Below, piece by piece: positions 38,401-50,838 of a stretch of 64,000 nucleotides of DNA (position 1 is its first letter; the number at the start of each line of letters is the position of its first letter). Origin of the DNA: Karalla daura (lineage: Eukaryota; Chordata; Actinopteri; Chaetodontiformes; Leiognathidae); assembly GCA_029224185.1 (NCBI GenBank), contig JANZKI010000034.1, forward strand, positions 1,178,001 through 1,242,000, in the 5' to 3' direction. Below the pieces are notes generated by a model, which saw only the letters and a program-made list of their open reading frames with translations, made no database searches and was not told the DNA's origin. The position numbers and the translations under genes are program-made.

Positions 38401-40819
38401 GTCTCCAGAACGCCCTGACACGACTTGATGTGTGTAGTATGAGAACTGTGACACAGTCGCGAGGAGCAGTGTAATGTTTAACATTGATGGCAGTGGTGGG
38501 ACAATGAATGGGGGCTTATGGAAAGAAAAGGCTGCACTGGGCCTACGATGAGGCTCGTCGTTTAAATTTCACAAGGCGCACGGGTTTATGGCCTGCCCCG
38601 CATGAGAGAGCAAAAATGTTCCTACAAAACTGGAAAAAAGAATTTGTCTGCTGCTAAGGGTGAGGCTGGGAGCAGCGTGAAAAGAGCGAAACGAGAGCTG
38701 ATTTTTAAGCGATCCCGCATGTCGGCCCTGTGCAAAGAAGAGATTGGACATGCCCAATGCTGACGGGGCCCTTTCAAACTCTGGGAGTCTCCCAGGGCCT
38801 GTGCCATCTGCTGGGGTGCATTGAAGCTGGACGCCTCATCACTTTGTATTACCATGTCAGCAGAGGAGACAATGGAGCAGGTACCTGAGCACATGGTCGT
38901 CGAGAAGAGGTTCTGCTGAAAAACCATACAATCTATCAGCGTGCAACTCGCTACACAAACACACCACAAGATTCTTCAATTTTTGAAATGAAAATGAAGT
39001 TTCAAAGCCAAAGTATGGCAACGTTACGAATGTTTGTTTGTGGAGTTCTGTTTTTCCCATTCATTCTTATGGGAAAGAGCCTAATTGGCCAAGTGATAAA
39101 CATTTGGCTCTATGGAGACTGCGCTTTCACCTATCTGGAATATGAGCTCAATGTCACGCCATAGGGGACAGTCTCCAGAACGCCCTGACACGACTTGATG
39201 TGTGTAGTATGAGAACTGTGACACAGTCGCGAGGAGCAGTGTAATGTTTAACATTGATGGCAGTGGTGGGACAATGAATGGGGGCTTATGGAAAGAAAAG
39301 GCTGCACTGGGCCTACGATGAGGCTCGTCGTTTAAATTTCACAAGGCGCACGGGTTTATGGCCTGCCCCGCATGAGAGAGCAAAAATGTTCCTACAAAAC
39401 TGGAAAAAAGAATTTGTCTGCTGCTAAGGGTGAGGCTGGGAGCAGCGTGAAAAGAGCGAAACGAGAGCTGATTTTTAAGCGATCCCGCATGTCGGCCCTG
39501 TGCAAAGAAGAGATTGGACATGCCCAATGCTGACGGGGCCCTTTCAAACTCTGGGAGTCTCCCAGGGCCTGTGCCATCTGCTGGGGTGCATTGAAGCTGG
39601 ACGCCTCATCACTTTGTATTACCATGTCAGCAGAGGAGACAATGGAGCAGGTACCTGAGCACATGGTCGTCGAGAAGAGGTTCTGCTGAAAAACCATACA
39701 ATCTATCAGCGTGCAACTCGCTACACAAACACACCACAAGATTCTTCAATTTTTGAAATGAAAATGAAGTTTCAAAGTCAAAGTATGGCAACGTTGCGAA
39801 TGTTTGTTTGTGGAGTTCTGTTTTTCCCATTCATTCTTATGGGAAAGAGCCTAATTGGCCAAGTGATAAACATTTGGCTCTATGGAGACTGCGCTTTCAC
39901 TTTTCTGGAATATGAGCTCACTGTCACGCCGTAGGGGACAGTCTCCAAAACGCCCTGACACGATTTGGTGTGTGTAGTATGAGAACTGTGGCCACAGTCG
40001 CGAGGAGTAGTGTAACGTTTAACATTGATGGCAGTGGTGGGACAATGAATGGGGGCTTATGGAGAGAAAAGGCTGCACTGGGCCTACGATGAGGCTCGTC
40101 GTTTAAATTTCACAAGGCGCACGGGTTTATGGCCTACCCCGCATGAGAGAGCACCAATGTTCCTACAAAACTGGAAAAAAGAATTTGTCTGCTGCTTAGG
40201 GTGTGGCTGGGAGCAGTGTGAAAAGAGCGAAACGAGAGCTGATTTTTAAGCGATCCCGCATGTCGGCCCTGTGCTAAGAAGAGATTGGACATGCCCAATG
40301 CTGAGGGGGCCCTTTCCCACTCTGCGAGTCTCCCAGGGCCTGTGCCATCTGCTGGGGTGCATTGAAGCTGTACGCCTCATCACTTTGTATTACCATGTCA
40401 GCAGAGGAGACATTGGAGCAGGTACCTGAGCACATGGTCGTCGAGAAGAGGTGCTGCTGAAAAACCATACAACCTATTAGCGTGCAACTCGCTACACAAA
40501 CACACCACAAGATTCTTCAATTTTTGAAATGAAAATGAAGTTTCAAAGTCAAAGTATTGCAACGTTGCGAATGTTTGTTTGTGGAGTTCTGTTTTTCCCA
40601 TTCATTCTTATGGGAAAAAGCCAAATTGGCCAAGTGATAAACATTTGGCTCTATGGAGACTGCACTTTCACCTATCTGGAATATGAGCTCACTGTCACGC
40701 CGTAGGGGACAGTCTCCAGAACGCCCTGACACGACTTGATGTGTGTAGTATGAGAACTGTGGCCACAGTCGCGAGGAGCAGTGTAATGTTTAACATTGAT
40801 GGCAGTGGTGGGACAATGA
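35427..40819 (+). repeat. Central higher-order unit 7: B-A-C-D-E-E-H (7 monomers, 5,393 bp)
   Basis: Monomer starts are 35427 (B), 36196 (A), 36967 (C), 37738 (D), 38508 (E), 39278 (E) and 40049 (H). It equals unit 6 with one extra E monomer, and the two E copies each follow a 'gtgacacag' junction (38448 and 39228). Sequence from about 33.5 kb to 39.0 kb matches 38.9 kb to 44.4 kb at exactly 5,393 bp. The next unit repeats this one until about 44.39 kb, where 'aagccaaag' and 'aagtcaaag' begin to differ. Confidence 0.84.
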
Positions 40820-42869
40820 ATGGGGGCTTATGGAAAGAAAAGGCTGCACTGGGCCTATGATGAGGCTCGTCGTTTAAATTTCACAAGGCGCACGGGTTTA
40901 TGGCCTGCCCCGCATGAGAGAGCACCAATGTTCCTACAAAACTGGAAAAAAGAATTTGTCTGCTGCTTAGGGTGAGGCTGGGAGCAGCGTGAAAAGAGCG
41001 AAACGAGAGCTGATTTTAAGCGATCCCGCATGTCGCACGGGGCTATGAAGGGATTGGACATGCCCAATGCTGAGGGGGCCCTTTCCCACTCTGCGAGTCT
41101 CCCGGGGACTGTGCCATCTGCTGGGGTGCATTGAAGCTGGACGCCTCATCACTTTCTATGACCACGTGAGCAGAGGAGACATTGGAGCAGGTACCTGAGC
41201 ACATGGTTGTCGAGAAATGGTGCTGCTGAAAAACCATACAACCTATCAGCGTGCAACTCGCTACACAAACACACCACAAGATTCTTTAATTTTTGAAATG
41301 AAAATGATGTTTCAAAGTCAAAGTATGGCAACGTTGCGAATGTTTGTTTGTGGAGTTCTGTTTGTCCCATTCATTCTTATGGGAAAAAGCCAAATTGGCC
41401 AAGTGATAAACATTTGGCTCTATGGAGACTGCGCTTTCACCTCTCTGGAATATGAGCTAACTGTCACGCCGTCGGGGACAGTCTCCAGAACGCCCTGACA
41501 CGATTTGATGTGTGTAGTATGAGAACTGTGGCCACAGTCGCGAGGAGTAGTGTAATGTTTAACATTGATGGCAGTGGTGGGACAATGAATGGGGGCTTAT
41601 GGAAAGAAAAGGCTGCACTGGGCCTACGATGAGGCTCGTCGTTTAAATTTCACAAGGCGCACGGGTTTATGGCCTGCCCCGCATGAGAGAGCACCAATGT
41701 TCCTACAAAACTGGAAAAAAGAATTTGTCTGCTGCTTCGGGTGTGGCTGGGAGCAGCGTGAAAAGAGCGAAACGAGAGCTGATTTTTAAGCGATCCCGCA
41801 TGTCGGCCCGGTGCTAAGAAGAGATTGGACATGCCCAATGCTGAGGGGGCCCTTTCCCACTCTGCGAGTCTCCCAGGGCCTGTGCCATCTGCTGGGGTGC
41901 ATTGAAGCTGTACGCCTCATCACTTTGTATTACCATGTCAGCAGAGGAGACATTGGAGCAGGTACCTGAGCACATGGTCGTCGAGAAGAGGTGCTGCTGA
42001 AAAACCATACAACCTATTAGCGTGCAACTCGCTACACAAACACACCACAAGATTCTTCAATTTTTGAAATGAAAATGAAGTTTCAAAGTCAAAGTATTGC
42101 AACGTTGCGAATGTTTGTTTGTGGAGTTCTGTTTTTCCCATTCATTCTTATGGGAAAAAGCCAAATTGGCCAAGTGATAAACATTTGGCTCTATGGAGAC
42201 AACGCTTTCACCAATCTGGAGCATGAGCTAACTGTCAAGCCGTAGGGGACAGTCTCCAGAAGGCCCTGACACGATTTGGTGTGTGTAGTATGAGAACTGT
42301 GGCCACAGTCGCGAGGAGTAGTGTAACGTTTAACATTAATGGCAGTGGTGGGACAATGAATGGGGGCTTATGGAGATAAAAGGCTGCACTGGGCCTACGA
42401 TGAGGCTCGTCGTTTAAATTTCACAAGGCGCACGGGTTTATGGCCTGCCCCGCATGAGAGAGCACCAATGTTCCTACAAAACTGGAAAAAAGAATTTGTC
42501 TGCTGCTTAGGGTGTGGCTGGGAGCAGCGTGAAAAGAGCGAAACGAGAGCTGATTTTTAAGCGATCCCGCATGTCGGCCCTGTGCAAAGAAGAGATTGGA
42601 CATGCCCAATGCTGAGGGGGCCCTTTCAAACTCTGGGAGTCTCCCAGGGCCTGTGCCATCTGCTGGGGTGCATTGAAGCTGGACGCCTCATCACTTTGTA
42701 TTACCATGTCAGCAGAGGAGACAATGGAGCAGGTACCTGAGCACATGGTCGTCGAGAAGAGGTTCTGCTGAAAAACCATACAATCTATCAGCGTGCAACT
42801 CGCTACACAAACACACCACAAGATTCTTCAATTTTTGAAATGAAAATGAAGTTTCAAAGCCAAAGTATG

Positions 42870-45800
42870 GCAACGTTGCGAATGTTTGTTTGTGGAGTTC
42901 TGTTTTTCCCATTCATTCTTATGGGAAAGAGCCTAATTGGCCAAGTGATAAACATTTGGCTCTATGGAGACTGCGCTTTCACCTATCTGGAATATGAGCT
43001 AACTGTCAAGCCGTAGGGGACAGTCTCCAGAATGCCCTGACACGATTTGGTGTGTGTAGTATGAGAACTGTGGCCACAGTCGCGAGGAGTAGTGTAACGT
43101 TTAACATTGATGGCAGTGGTGGGACAATGAATGGGGGCTTATGGAGATAAAAGGCTGCACTGGGCCTACGATGAGGCTCGTCGTTTAAATTTCACAAGGC
43201 GCACGGGTTTATGGCCTGCCCCGCATGAGAGAGCACCAATGTTCCTACAAAACTGGAAAAAAGAATTTGTCTGCTGCTCAGGGTGTGGCTGGGAGCAGCG
43301 TGAAAAGAGCGAAACGAGAGCTGATTTTTAAGCGATCCCGCATGTCGGCCCTGTGCAAAGAAGAGATTGGACATGCCCAATGCTGACGGGGCCCTTTCAA
43401 ACTCTGGGAGTCTCCCAGGGCCTGTGCCATCTGCTGGGGTGCATTGAAGCTTGACGCCTCATCACTTTGTATTACCATGTCAGCAGAGGAGACAATGGAG
43501 CAGGTACCTGAGCACATGGTCGTCGAGAAGAGGTTCTGCTGAAAAACCATACAATCTATCAGCGTGCAACTCGCTACACAAACACACCACAAGATTCTTC
43601 AATTTTTGAAATGAAAATGAAGTTTCAAAGCCAAAGTATGGCAACGTTACGAATGTTTGTTTGTGGAGTTCTGTTTTTCCCATTCATTCTTATGGGAAAG
43701 AGCCTAATTGGCCAAGTGATAAACATTTGGCTCTATGGAGACTGCGCTTTCACCTATCTGGAATATGAGCTCACTGTCACGCCATAGGGGACAGTCTCCA
43801 GAACGCCCTGACACGACTTGATGTGTGTAGTATGAGAACTGTGACACAGTCGCGAGGAGCAGTGTAATGTTTAACATTGATGGCAGTGGTGGGACAATGA
43901 ATGGGGGCTTATGGAAAGAAAAGGCTGCACTGGGCCTACGATGAGGCTCGTCGTTTAAATTTCACAAGGCGCACGGGTTTATGGCCTGCCCCGCATGAGA
44001 GAGCAAAAATGTTCCTACAAAACTGGAAAAAAGAATTTGTCTGCTGCTAAGGGTGAGGCTGGGAGCAGCGTGAAAAGAGCGAAACGAGAGCTGATTTTTA
44101 AGCGATCCCGCATGTCGGCCCTGTGCAAAGAAGAGATTGGACATGCCCAATGCTGACGGGGCCCTTTCAAACTCTGGGAGTCTCCCAGGGCCTGTGCCAT
44201 CTGCTGGGGTGCATTGAAGCTGGACGCCTCATCACTTTGTATTACCATGTCAGCAGAGGAGACAATGGAGCAGGTACCTGAGCACATGGTCGTCGAGAAG
44301 AGGTTCTGCTGAAAAACCATACAATCTATCAGCGTGCAACTCGCTACACAAACACACCACAAGATTCTTCAATTTTTGAAATGAAAATGAAGTTTCAAAG
44401 TCAAAGTATGGCAACGTTACGAATGTTTGTTTGTGGAGTTCTGTTTTTCCCATTCATTCTTATGGGAAAGAGCCAAATTGGCCAAGTGATAAACATTTGG
44501 CTCTATGGAGACAACGCTTTCACCAATCTGGAGCATGAGCTAACTGTCAAGCCGTAGGGGACAGTCTCCAGAATGCCCTGACACGAATTGGTGTGTGTAG
44601 TATGAGAACTGTGGCCACAGTCGCGAGGAGTAGTGTAACGTTTAACATTGATGGCAGTGGTGGGACAATGAATGGGGGCTTATGGAGATAAAAGGCTGCA
44701 CTGGGCCTACGATGAGGCTCGTCGTTTAAATTTCACAAGGCGCACGGGTTTATGGCCTGCCCCGCATGAGAGAGCACCAATGTTCCTACAAAACTGGAAA
44801 AAAGAATTTGTCTGCTGCTCAGGGTGTGGCTGGGAGCAGCGTGAAAAGAGCGAAACGAGAGCTGATTTTTAAGCGATCCCGCATGTCGGCCCTGTGCAAA
44901 GAAGAGATTGGACATGCCCAATGCTGACGGGGCCCTTTCAAACTCTGGGAGTCTCCCAGGGCCTGTGCCATCTGCTGGAGTGCATTGAAGCTGGACGCCT
45001 CATCACTTTGTATGACCATGTGAGCAGAGGAGACAATGGAGCAGGTACCTGAGCACATGGTTGTCGAGAAATGGTGCTGCTGAAAAACCATAGAACCTAT
45101 CAGCGTGCAACTCGCTACACAAACACACCACAAGATTCTTCAATTTTTGAAATGAAAATGAAGTTTCAAAGTCAAAGTATGGCAACGTTGCGAATGTTTG
45201 TTTGTGGAGTTCTGTTTTTCCCATTCATTCTTATGGGAAAAAGCCAAATTGGCCAAGTGATAAACATTTGGCTCTATGGAGACTGCGCTTTCACCTATCT
45301 GGAATACGAGCTCACTGTCACGCCGTAGGGGAGAGTCTCCAGAATGCCCTGACACGACTTGATGTGTGTAGTATGAGAACTGTGGCCACAGTCGCGAGGA
45401 GCAGTGTAATGTTTAACATTGATGGCAGTGGTGGGACAATGAATGGGGGCTTATGGAAAGAAAAGGCTGCACTGGGCCTATGATGAGGCTCGTCGTTTAA
45501 ATTTCACAAGGCGCACGGGTTTATGGCCTGCCCCGCATGAGAGAGCACCAATGTTCCTACAAAACTGGAAAAAAGAATTTGTCTGCTGCTTAGGGTGAGG
45601 CTGGGAGCAGCGTGAAAAGAGCGAAACGAGAGCTGATTTTTAAGCGATCCCGCATGTCGGCCCTGTGCAAAGAAGAGATTGGACATGCCCAATGCTGACG
45701 GGGCCCTTTCAAACTCTGGGAGTCTCCCAGGGCCTGTGCCATCTGCTGGGGTGCATTGAAGCTGGACGCCTCATCACTTTGTATTACCATGTCAGCAGAG

Positions 45801-45950
45801 GAGACAATGGAGCAGGTACCTGAGCACATGGTCGTCGAGAAGAGGTTCTGCTGAAAAACCATACAATCTATCAGCGTGCAACTCGCTACACAAACACACC
45901 ACAAGATTCTTCAATTTTTGAAATGAAAATGAAGTTTCAAAGCCAAAGTA
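42870..45950 (+). repeat. First copy of a 3,083-bp tandem duplication
   Basis: This stretch, from within the C monomer at 42360 to within the F monomer at 45443, is followed immediately by a second copy at an offset of 3,083 bp. Both junctions lie inside monomers near 'ggcaacgttgcgaatg', not at a monomer edge in my phase. By eye I find very few differences between copies: 'gaagcttgacgcc' (near 43450) against 'gaagctggacgcc', and 'tgctggagtgc' (near 44977) against 'tgctggggtgc'. Boundaries are approximate to a few tens of bases because flanking monomers are also similar. Confidence 0.75.
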
Positions 45951-48900
45951 TGGCAACGTTGCGAATGTTTGTTTGTGGAGTTCTGTTTTTCCCATTCATT
46001 CTTATGGGAAAGAGCCTAATTGGCCAAGTGATAAACATTTGGCTCTATGGAGACTGCGCTTTCACCTATCTGGAATATGAGCTAACTGTCAAGCCGTAGG
46101 GGACAGTCTCCAGAATGCCCTGACACGATTTGGTGTGTGTAGTATGAGAACTGTGGCCACAGTCGCGAGGAGTAGTGTAACGTTTAACATTGATGGCAGT
46201 GGTGGGACAATGAATGGGGGCTTATGGAGATAAAAGGCTGCACTGGGCCTACGATGAGGCTCGTCGTTTAAATTTCACAAGGCGCACGGGTTTATGGCCT
46301 GCCCCGCATGAGAGAGCACCAATGTTCCTACAAAACTGGAAAAAAGAATTTGTCTGCTGCTCAGGGTGTGGCTGGGAGCAGCGTGAAAAGAGCGAAACGA
46401 GAGCTGATTTTTAAGCGATCCCGCATGTCGGCCCTGTGCAAAGAAGAGATTGGACATGCCCAATGCTGACGGGGCCCTTTCAAACTCTGGGAGTCTCCCA
46501 GGGCCTGTGCCATCTGCTGGGGTGCATTGAAGCTGGACGCCTCATCACTTTGTATTACCATGTCAGCAGAGGAGACAATGGAGCAGGTACCTGAGCACAT
46601 GGTCGTCGAGAAGAGGTTCTGCTGAAAAACCATACAATCTATCAGCGTGCAACTCGCTACACAAACACACCACAAGATTCTTCAATTTTTGAAATGAAAA
46701 TGAAGTTTCAAAGCCAAAGTATGGCAACGTTACGAATGTTTGTTTGTGGAGTTCTGTTTTTCCCATTCATTCTTATGGGAAAGAGCCTAATTGGCCAAGT
46801 GATAAACATTTGGCTCTATGGAGACTGCGCTTTCACCTATCTGGAATATGAGCTCACTGTCACGCCATAGGGGACAGTCTCCAGAACGCCCTGACACGAC
46901 TTGATGTGTGTAGTATGAGAACTGTGACACAGTCGCGAGGAGCAGTGTAATGTTTAACATTGATGGCAGTGGTGGGACAATGAATGGGGGCTTATGGAAA
47001 GAAAAGGCTGCACTGGGCCTACGATGAGGCTCGTCGTTTAAATTTCACAAGGCGCACGGGTTTATGGCCTGCCCCGCATGAGAGAGCAAAAATGTTCCTA
47101 CAAAACTGGAAAAAAGAATTTGTCTGCTGCTAAGGGTGAGGCTGGGAGCAGCGTGAAAAGAGCGAAACGAGAGCTGATTTTTAAGCGATCCCGCATGTCG
47201 GCCCTGTGCAAAGAAGAGATTGGACATGCCCAATGCTGACGGGGCCCTTTCAAACTCTGGGAGTCTCCCAGGGCCTGTGCCATCTGCTGGGGTGCATTGA
47301 AGCTGGACGCCTCATCACTTTGTATTACCATGTCAGCAGAGGAGACAATGGAGCAGGTACCTGAGCACATGGTCGTCGAGAAGAGGTTCTGCTGAAAAAC
47401 CATACAATCTATCAGCGTGCAACTCGCTACACAAACACACCACAAGATTCTTCAATTTTTGAAATGAAAATGAAGTTTCAAAGTCAAAGTATGGCAACGT
47501 TACGAATGTTTGTTTGTGGAGTTCTGTTTTTCCCATTCATTCTTATGGGAAAGAGCCAAATTGGCCAAGTGATAAACATTTGGCTCTATGGAGACAACGC
47601 TTTCACCAATCTGGAGCATGAGCTAACTGTCAAGCCGTAGGGGACAGTCTCCAGAATGCCCTGACACGAATTGGTGTGTGTAGTATGAGAACTGTGGCCA
47701 CAGTCGCGAGGAGTAGTGTAACGTTTAACATTGATGGCAGTGGTGGGACAATGAATGGGGGCTTATGGAGATAAAAGGCTGCACTGGGCCTACGATGAGG
47801 CTCGTCGTTTAAATTTCACAAGGCGCACGGGTTTATGGCCTGCCCCGCATGAGAGAGCACCAATGTTCCTACAAAACTGGAAAAAAGAATTTGTCTGCTG
47901 CTCAGGGTGTGGCTGGGAGCAGCGTGAAAAGAGCGAAACGAGAGCTGATTTTTAAGCGATCCCGCATGTCGGCCCTGTGCAAAGAAGAGATTGGACATGC
48001 CCAATGCTGACGGGGCCCTTTCAAACTCTGGGAGTCTCCCAGGGCCTGTGCCATCTGCTGGGGTGCATTGAAGCTGGACGCCTCATCACTTTGTATGACC
48101 ATGTGAGCAGAGGAGACAATGGAGCAGGTACCTGAGCACATGGTTGTCGAGAAATGGTGCTGCTGAAAAACCATAGAACCTATCAGCGTGCAACTCGCTA
48201 CACAAACACACCACAAGATTCTTCAATTTTTGAAATGAAAATGAAGTTTCAAAGTCAAAGTATGGCAACGTTGCGAATGTTTGTTTGTGGAGTTCTGTTT
48301 TTCCCATTCATTCTTATGGGAAAAAGCCAAATTGGCCAAGTGATAAACATTTGGCTCTATGGAGACTGCGCTTTCACCTATCTGGAATACGAGCTCACTG
48401 TCACGCCGTAGGGGAGAGTCTCCAGAATGCCCTGACACGACTTGATGTGTGTAGTATGAGAACTGTGGCCACAGTCGCGAGGAGCAGTGTAATGTTTAAC
48501 ATTGATGGCAGTGGTGGGACAATGAATGGGGGCTTATGGAAAGAAAAGGCTGCACTGGGCCTATGATGAGGCTCGTCGTTTAAATTTCACAAGGCGCACG
48601 GGTTTATGGCCTGCCCCGCATGAGAGAGCACCAATGTTCCTACAAAACTGGAAAAAAGAATTTGTCTGCTGCTTAGGGTGAGGCTGGGAGCAGCGTGAAA
48701 AGAGCGAAACGAGAGCTGATTTTTAAGCGATCCCGCATGTCGGCCCTGTGCAAAGAAGAGATTGGACATGCCCAATGCTGACGGGGCCCTTTCAAACTCT
48801 GGGAGTCTCCCAGGGCCTGTGCCATCTGCTGGGGTGCATTGAAGCTGGACGCCTCATCACTTTGTATTACCATGTCAGCAGAGGAGACAATGGAGCAGGT

Positions 48901-49035
48901 ACCTGAGCACATGGTCGTCGAGAAGAGGTTCTGCTGAAAAACCATACAATCTATCAGCGTGCAACTCGCTACACAAACACACCACAAGATTCTTCAATTT
49001 TTGAAATGAAAATGAAGTTTCAAAGCCAAAGTATG
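45951..49035 (+). repeat. Second copy of the 3,083-bp tandem duplication
   Basis: This is the adjacent partner of the block at about 42.87-45.95 kb. It contains the D, E, D and first half of the F monomers at 46214, 46984, 47755 and 48526. It carries the same private variants, such as 'accatagaacctatc' (near 45090 and 48170) and 'cacgaattggtg' (near 44585 and 47665). The end is placed near 49035, where the F monomers stop matching: 'ttgcgaatg' at 45961 against 'ttacgaatg' at 49044, then 'ctaactgtcaagcc' against 'ctcactgtcacgcc'. Confidence 0.75.
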
Positions 49036-50838
49036 GCAACGTTACGAATGTTTGTTTGTGGAGTTCTGTTTTTCCCATTCATTCTTATGGGAAAGAGCCT
49101 GATTGGCCAAGTGATAAACATTTGGCTCTATGGAGACTGCGCTTTCACCTATCTGGAATATGAGCTCACTGTCACGCCGTAGGGGACAGTCTCCAGAACG
49201 CCCTGACACGACTTGATGTGTGTAGTATGAGAACTGTGGCCACAGTCGCGAGGAGCAGTGTAATGTTTAACATTGATGGCAGTGGTGGGACAATGAATGG
49301 GGGCTTGTGGAAAGAAAAGGCTGCACTGGGCCTATGATGAGGCTCGTCGTTTAAATTTCACAAGGCGCACGGGTTTATGGCCTGCCCCGCATGAGAGAGC
49401 AAAAATGTTCCTACAAAACTGGAAAAAAGAATTTGTCTGCTGCTTAGGGTGAGGCTGGGAGCAGCGTGAAAAGAGCGAAACGAGAGCTGATTTTTAAGCG
49501 ATCCCGCATGTCGGCCCTGTGCAAAGAAGAGATTGGACATGCCCAATGCTGACGGGGCCCTTTCAAACTCTGGGAGTCTCCCAGGGCCTGTGCCATCTGC
49601 TGGGGTGCATTGAAGCTGGACGCCTCATCACTTTGTATTACCATGTCAGCAGAGGAGACAATGGAGCAGGTACCTGAGCACATGGTCGTCGAGAAGAGGT
49701 TCTGCTGAAAAACCATACAATCTATCAGCGTGCAACTCGCTACACAAACACACCACAAGATTCTTCAATTTTTGAAATGAAAATGAAGTTTCAAAGCCAA
49801 AGTATGGCAACGTTACGAATGTTTGTTTGTGGAGTTCTGTTTTTCCCATTCATTCTTATGGGAAAGAGCCTGATTGGCCAAGTGATAAACATTTGGCTCT
49901 ATGGAGACTGCGCTTTCACCTATCTGGAATATGAGCTCACTGTCACGCCGTAGGGGACAGTCTCCAGAACGCCCTGACACGACTTGATGTGTGTAGTATG
50001 AGAACTGTGGCCACAGTCGCGAGGAGCAGTGTAATGTTTAACATTGATGGCAGTGGTGGGACAATGAATGGGGGCTTATGGAAAGAAAAGGCTGCACTGG
50101 GCCTACGATGAGGCTCGTCGTTTAAATTTCACAAGGCGCACGGGTTTATGGCCTGCCCCGCATGAGAGAGCACCAATGTTCCTACAAAACTGGAAAAAAG
50201 AATTTGTCTGCTGCTCAGGGTATGGCTGGGAGCAGCGTGAAAAGAGCGAAACGAGAGCTGATTTTTAAGCGATCCCGCATGTCGGCCCTGTGCAAAGAAG
50301 AGATTGGACATGCCCAATGCTGACGGGGCCCTTTCAAACTCTGGGAGTCTCCCAGGGCCTGTGCCATCTGCTGGGGTGCATTGAAGCTGGACGCCTCATC
50401 ACTTTGTATTACCATGTCAGCAGAGGAGACAATGGAGCAGGTACCTGAGCACATGGTCGTCGAGAAGAGGTTCTGCTGAAAAACCATACAATCTATCAGC
50501 GTGCAACTCGCTACACAAACACACCACAAGATTCTTCAATTTTTGAAATGAAAATGAAGTTTCAAAGCCAAAGTATGGCAACGTTACGAATGTTTGTTTG
50601 TGGAGTTCTGTTTTTCCCATTCATTCTTATGGGAAAGAGCCTGATTGGCCAAGTGATAAACATTTGGCTCTATGGAGACTGCGCTTTCACCTATCTGGAA
50701 TATGAGCTCACTGTCACGCCGTAGGGGACAGTCTCCAGAACGCCCTGACACGACTTGATGTGTGTAGTATGAGAACTGTGGCCACAGTCGCGAGGAGCAG
50801 TGTAATGTTTAACATTGATGGCAGTGGTGGGACAATGA

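Larger units (their letters stand above)
40820..50838 (+). repeat. Central higher-order unit 8: B-A-C-D-E-D-F-D-E-D-F-F-D (13 monomers)
   Basis: Monomer starts are 40820 (B), 41589 (A), 42360 (C), 43131 (D), 43901 (E), 44672 (D), 45443 (F), 46214 (D), 46984 (E), 47755 (D), 48526 (F), 49297 (F) and 50068 (D). The first five monomers copy unit 7. D-E-D-F is then present twice in tandem at 3,083 bp. The last three monomers (48526, 49297, 50068) have similar second halves, with 'gagcctgattgg' and 'ctcactgtcacgccgtag'. The F copy at 49297 has a private 'gggggcttgtgg'. No B monomer follows, so this is the last unit of the central type in the window. Confidence 0.83.
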
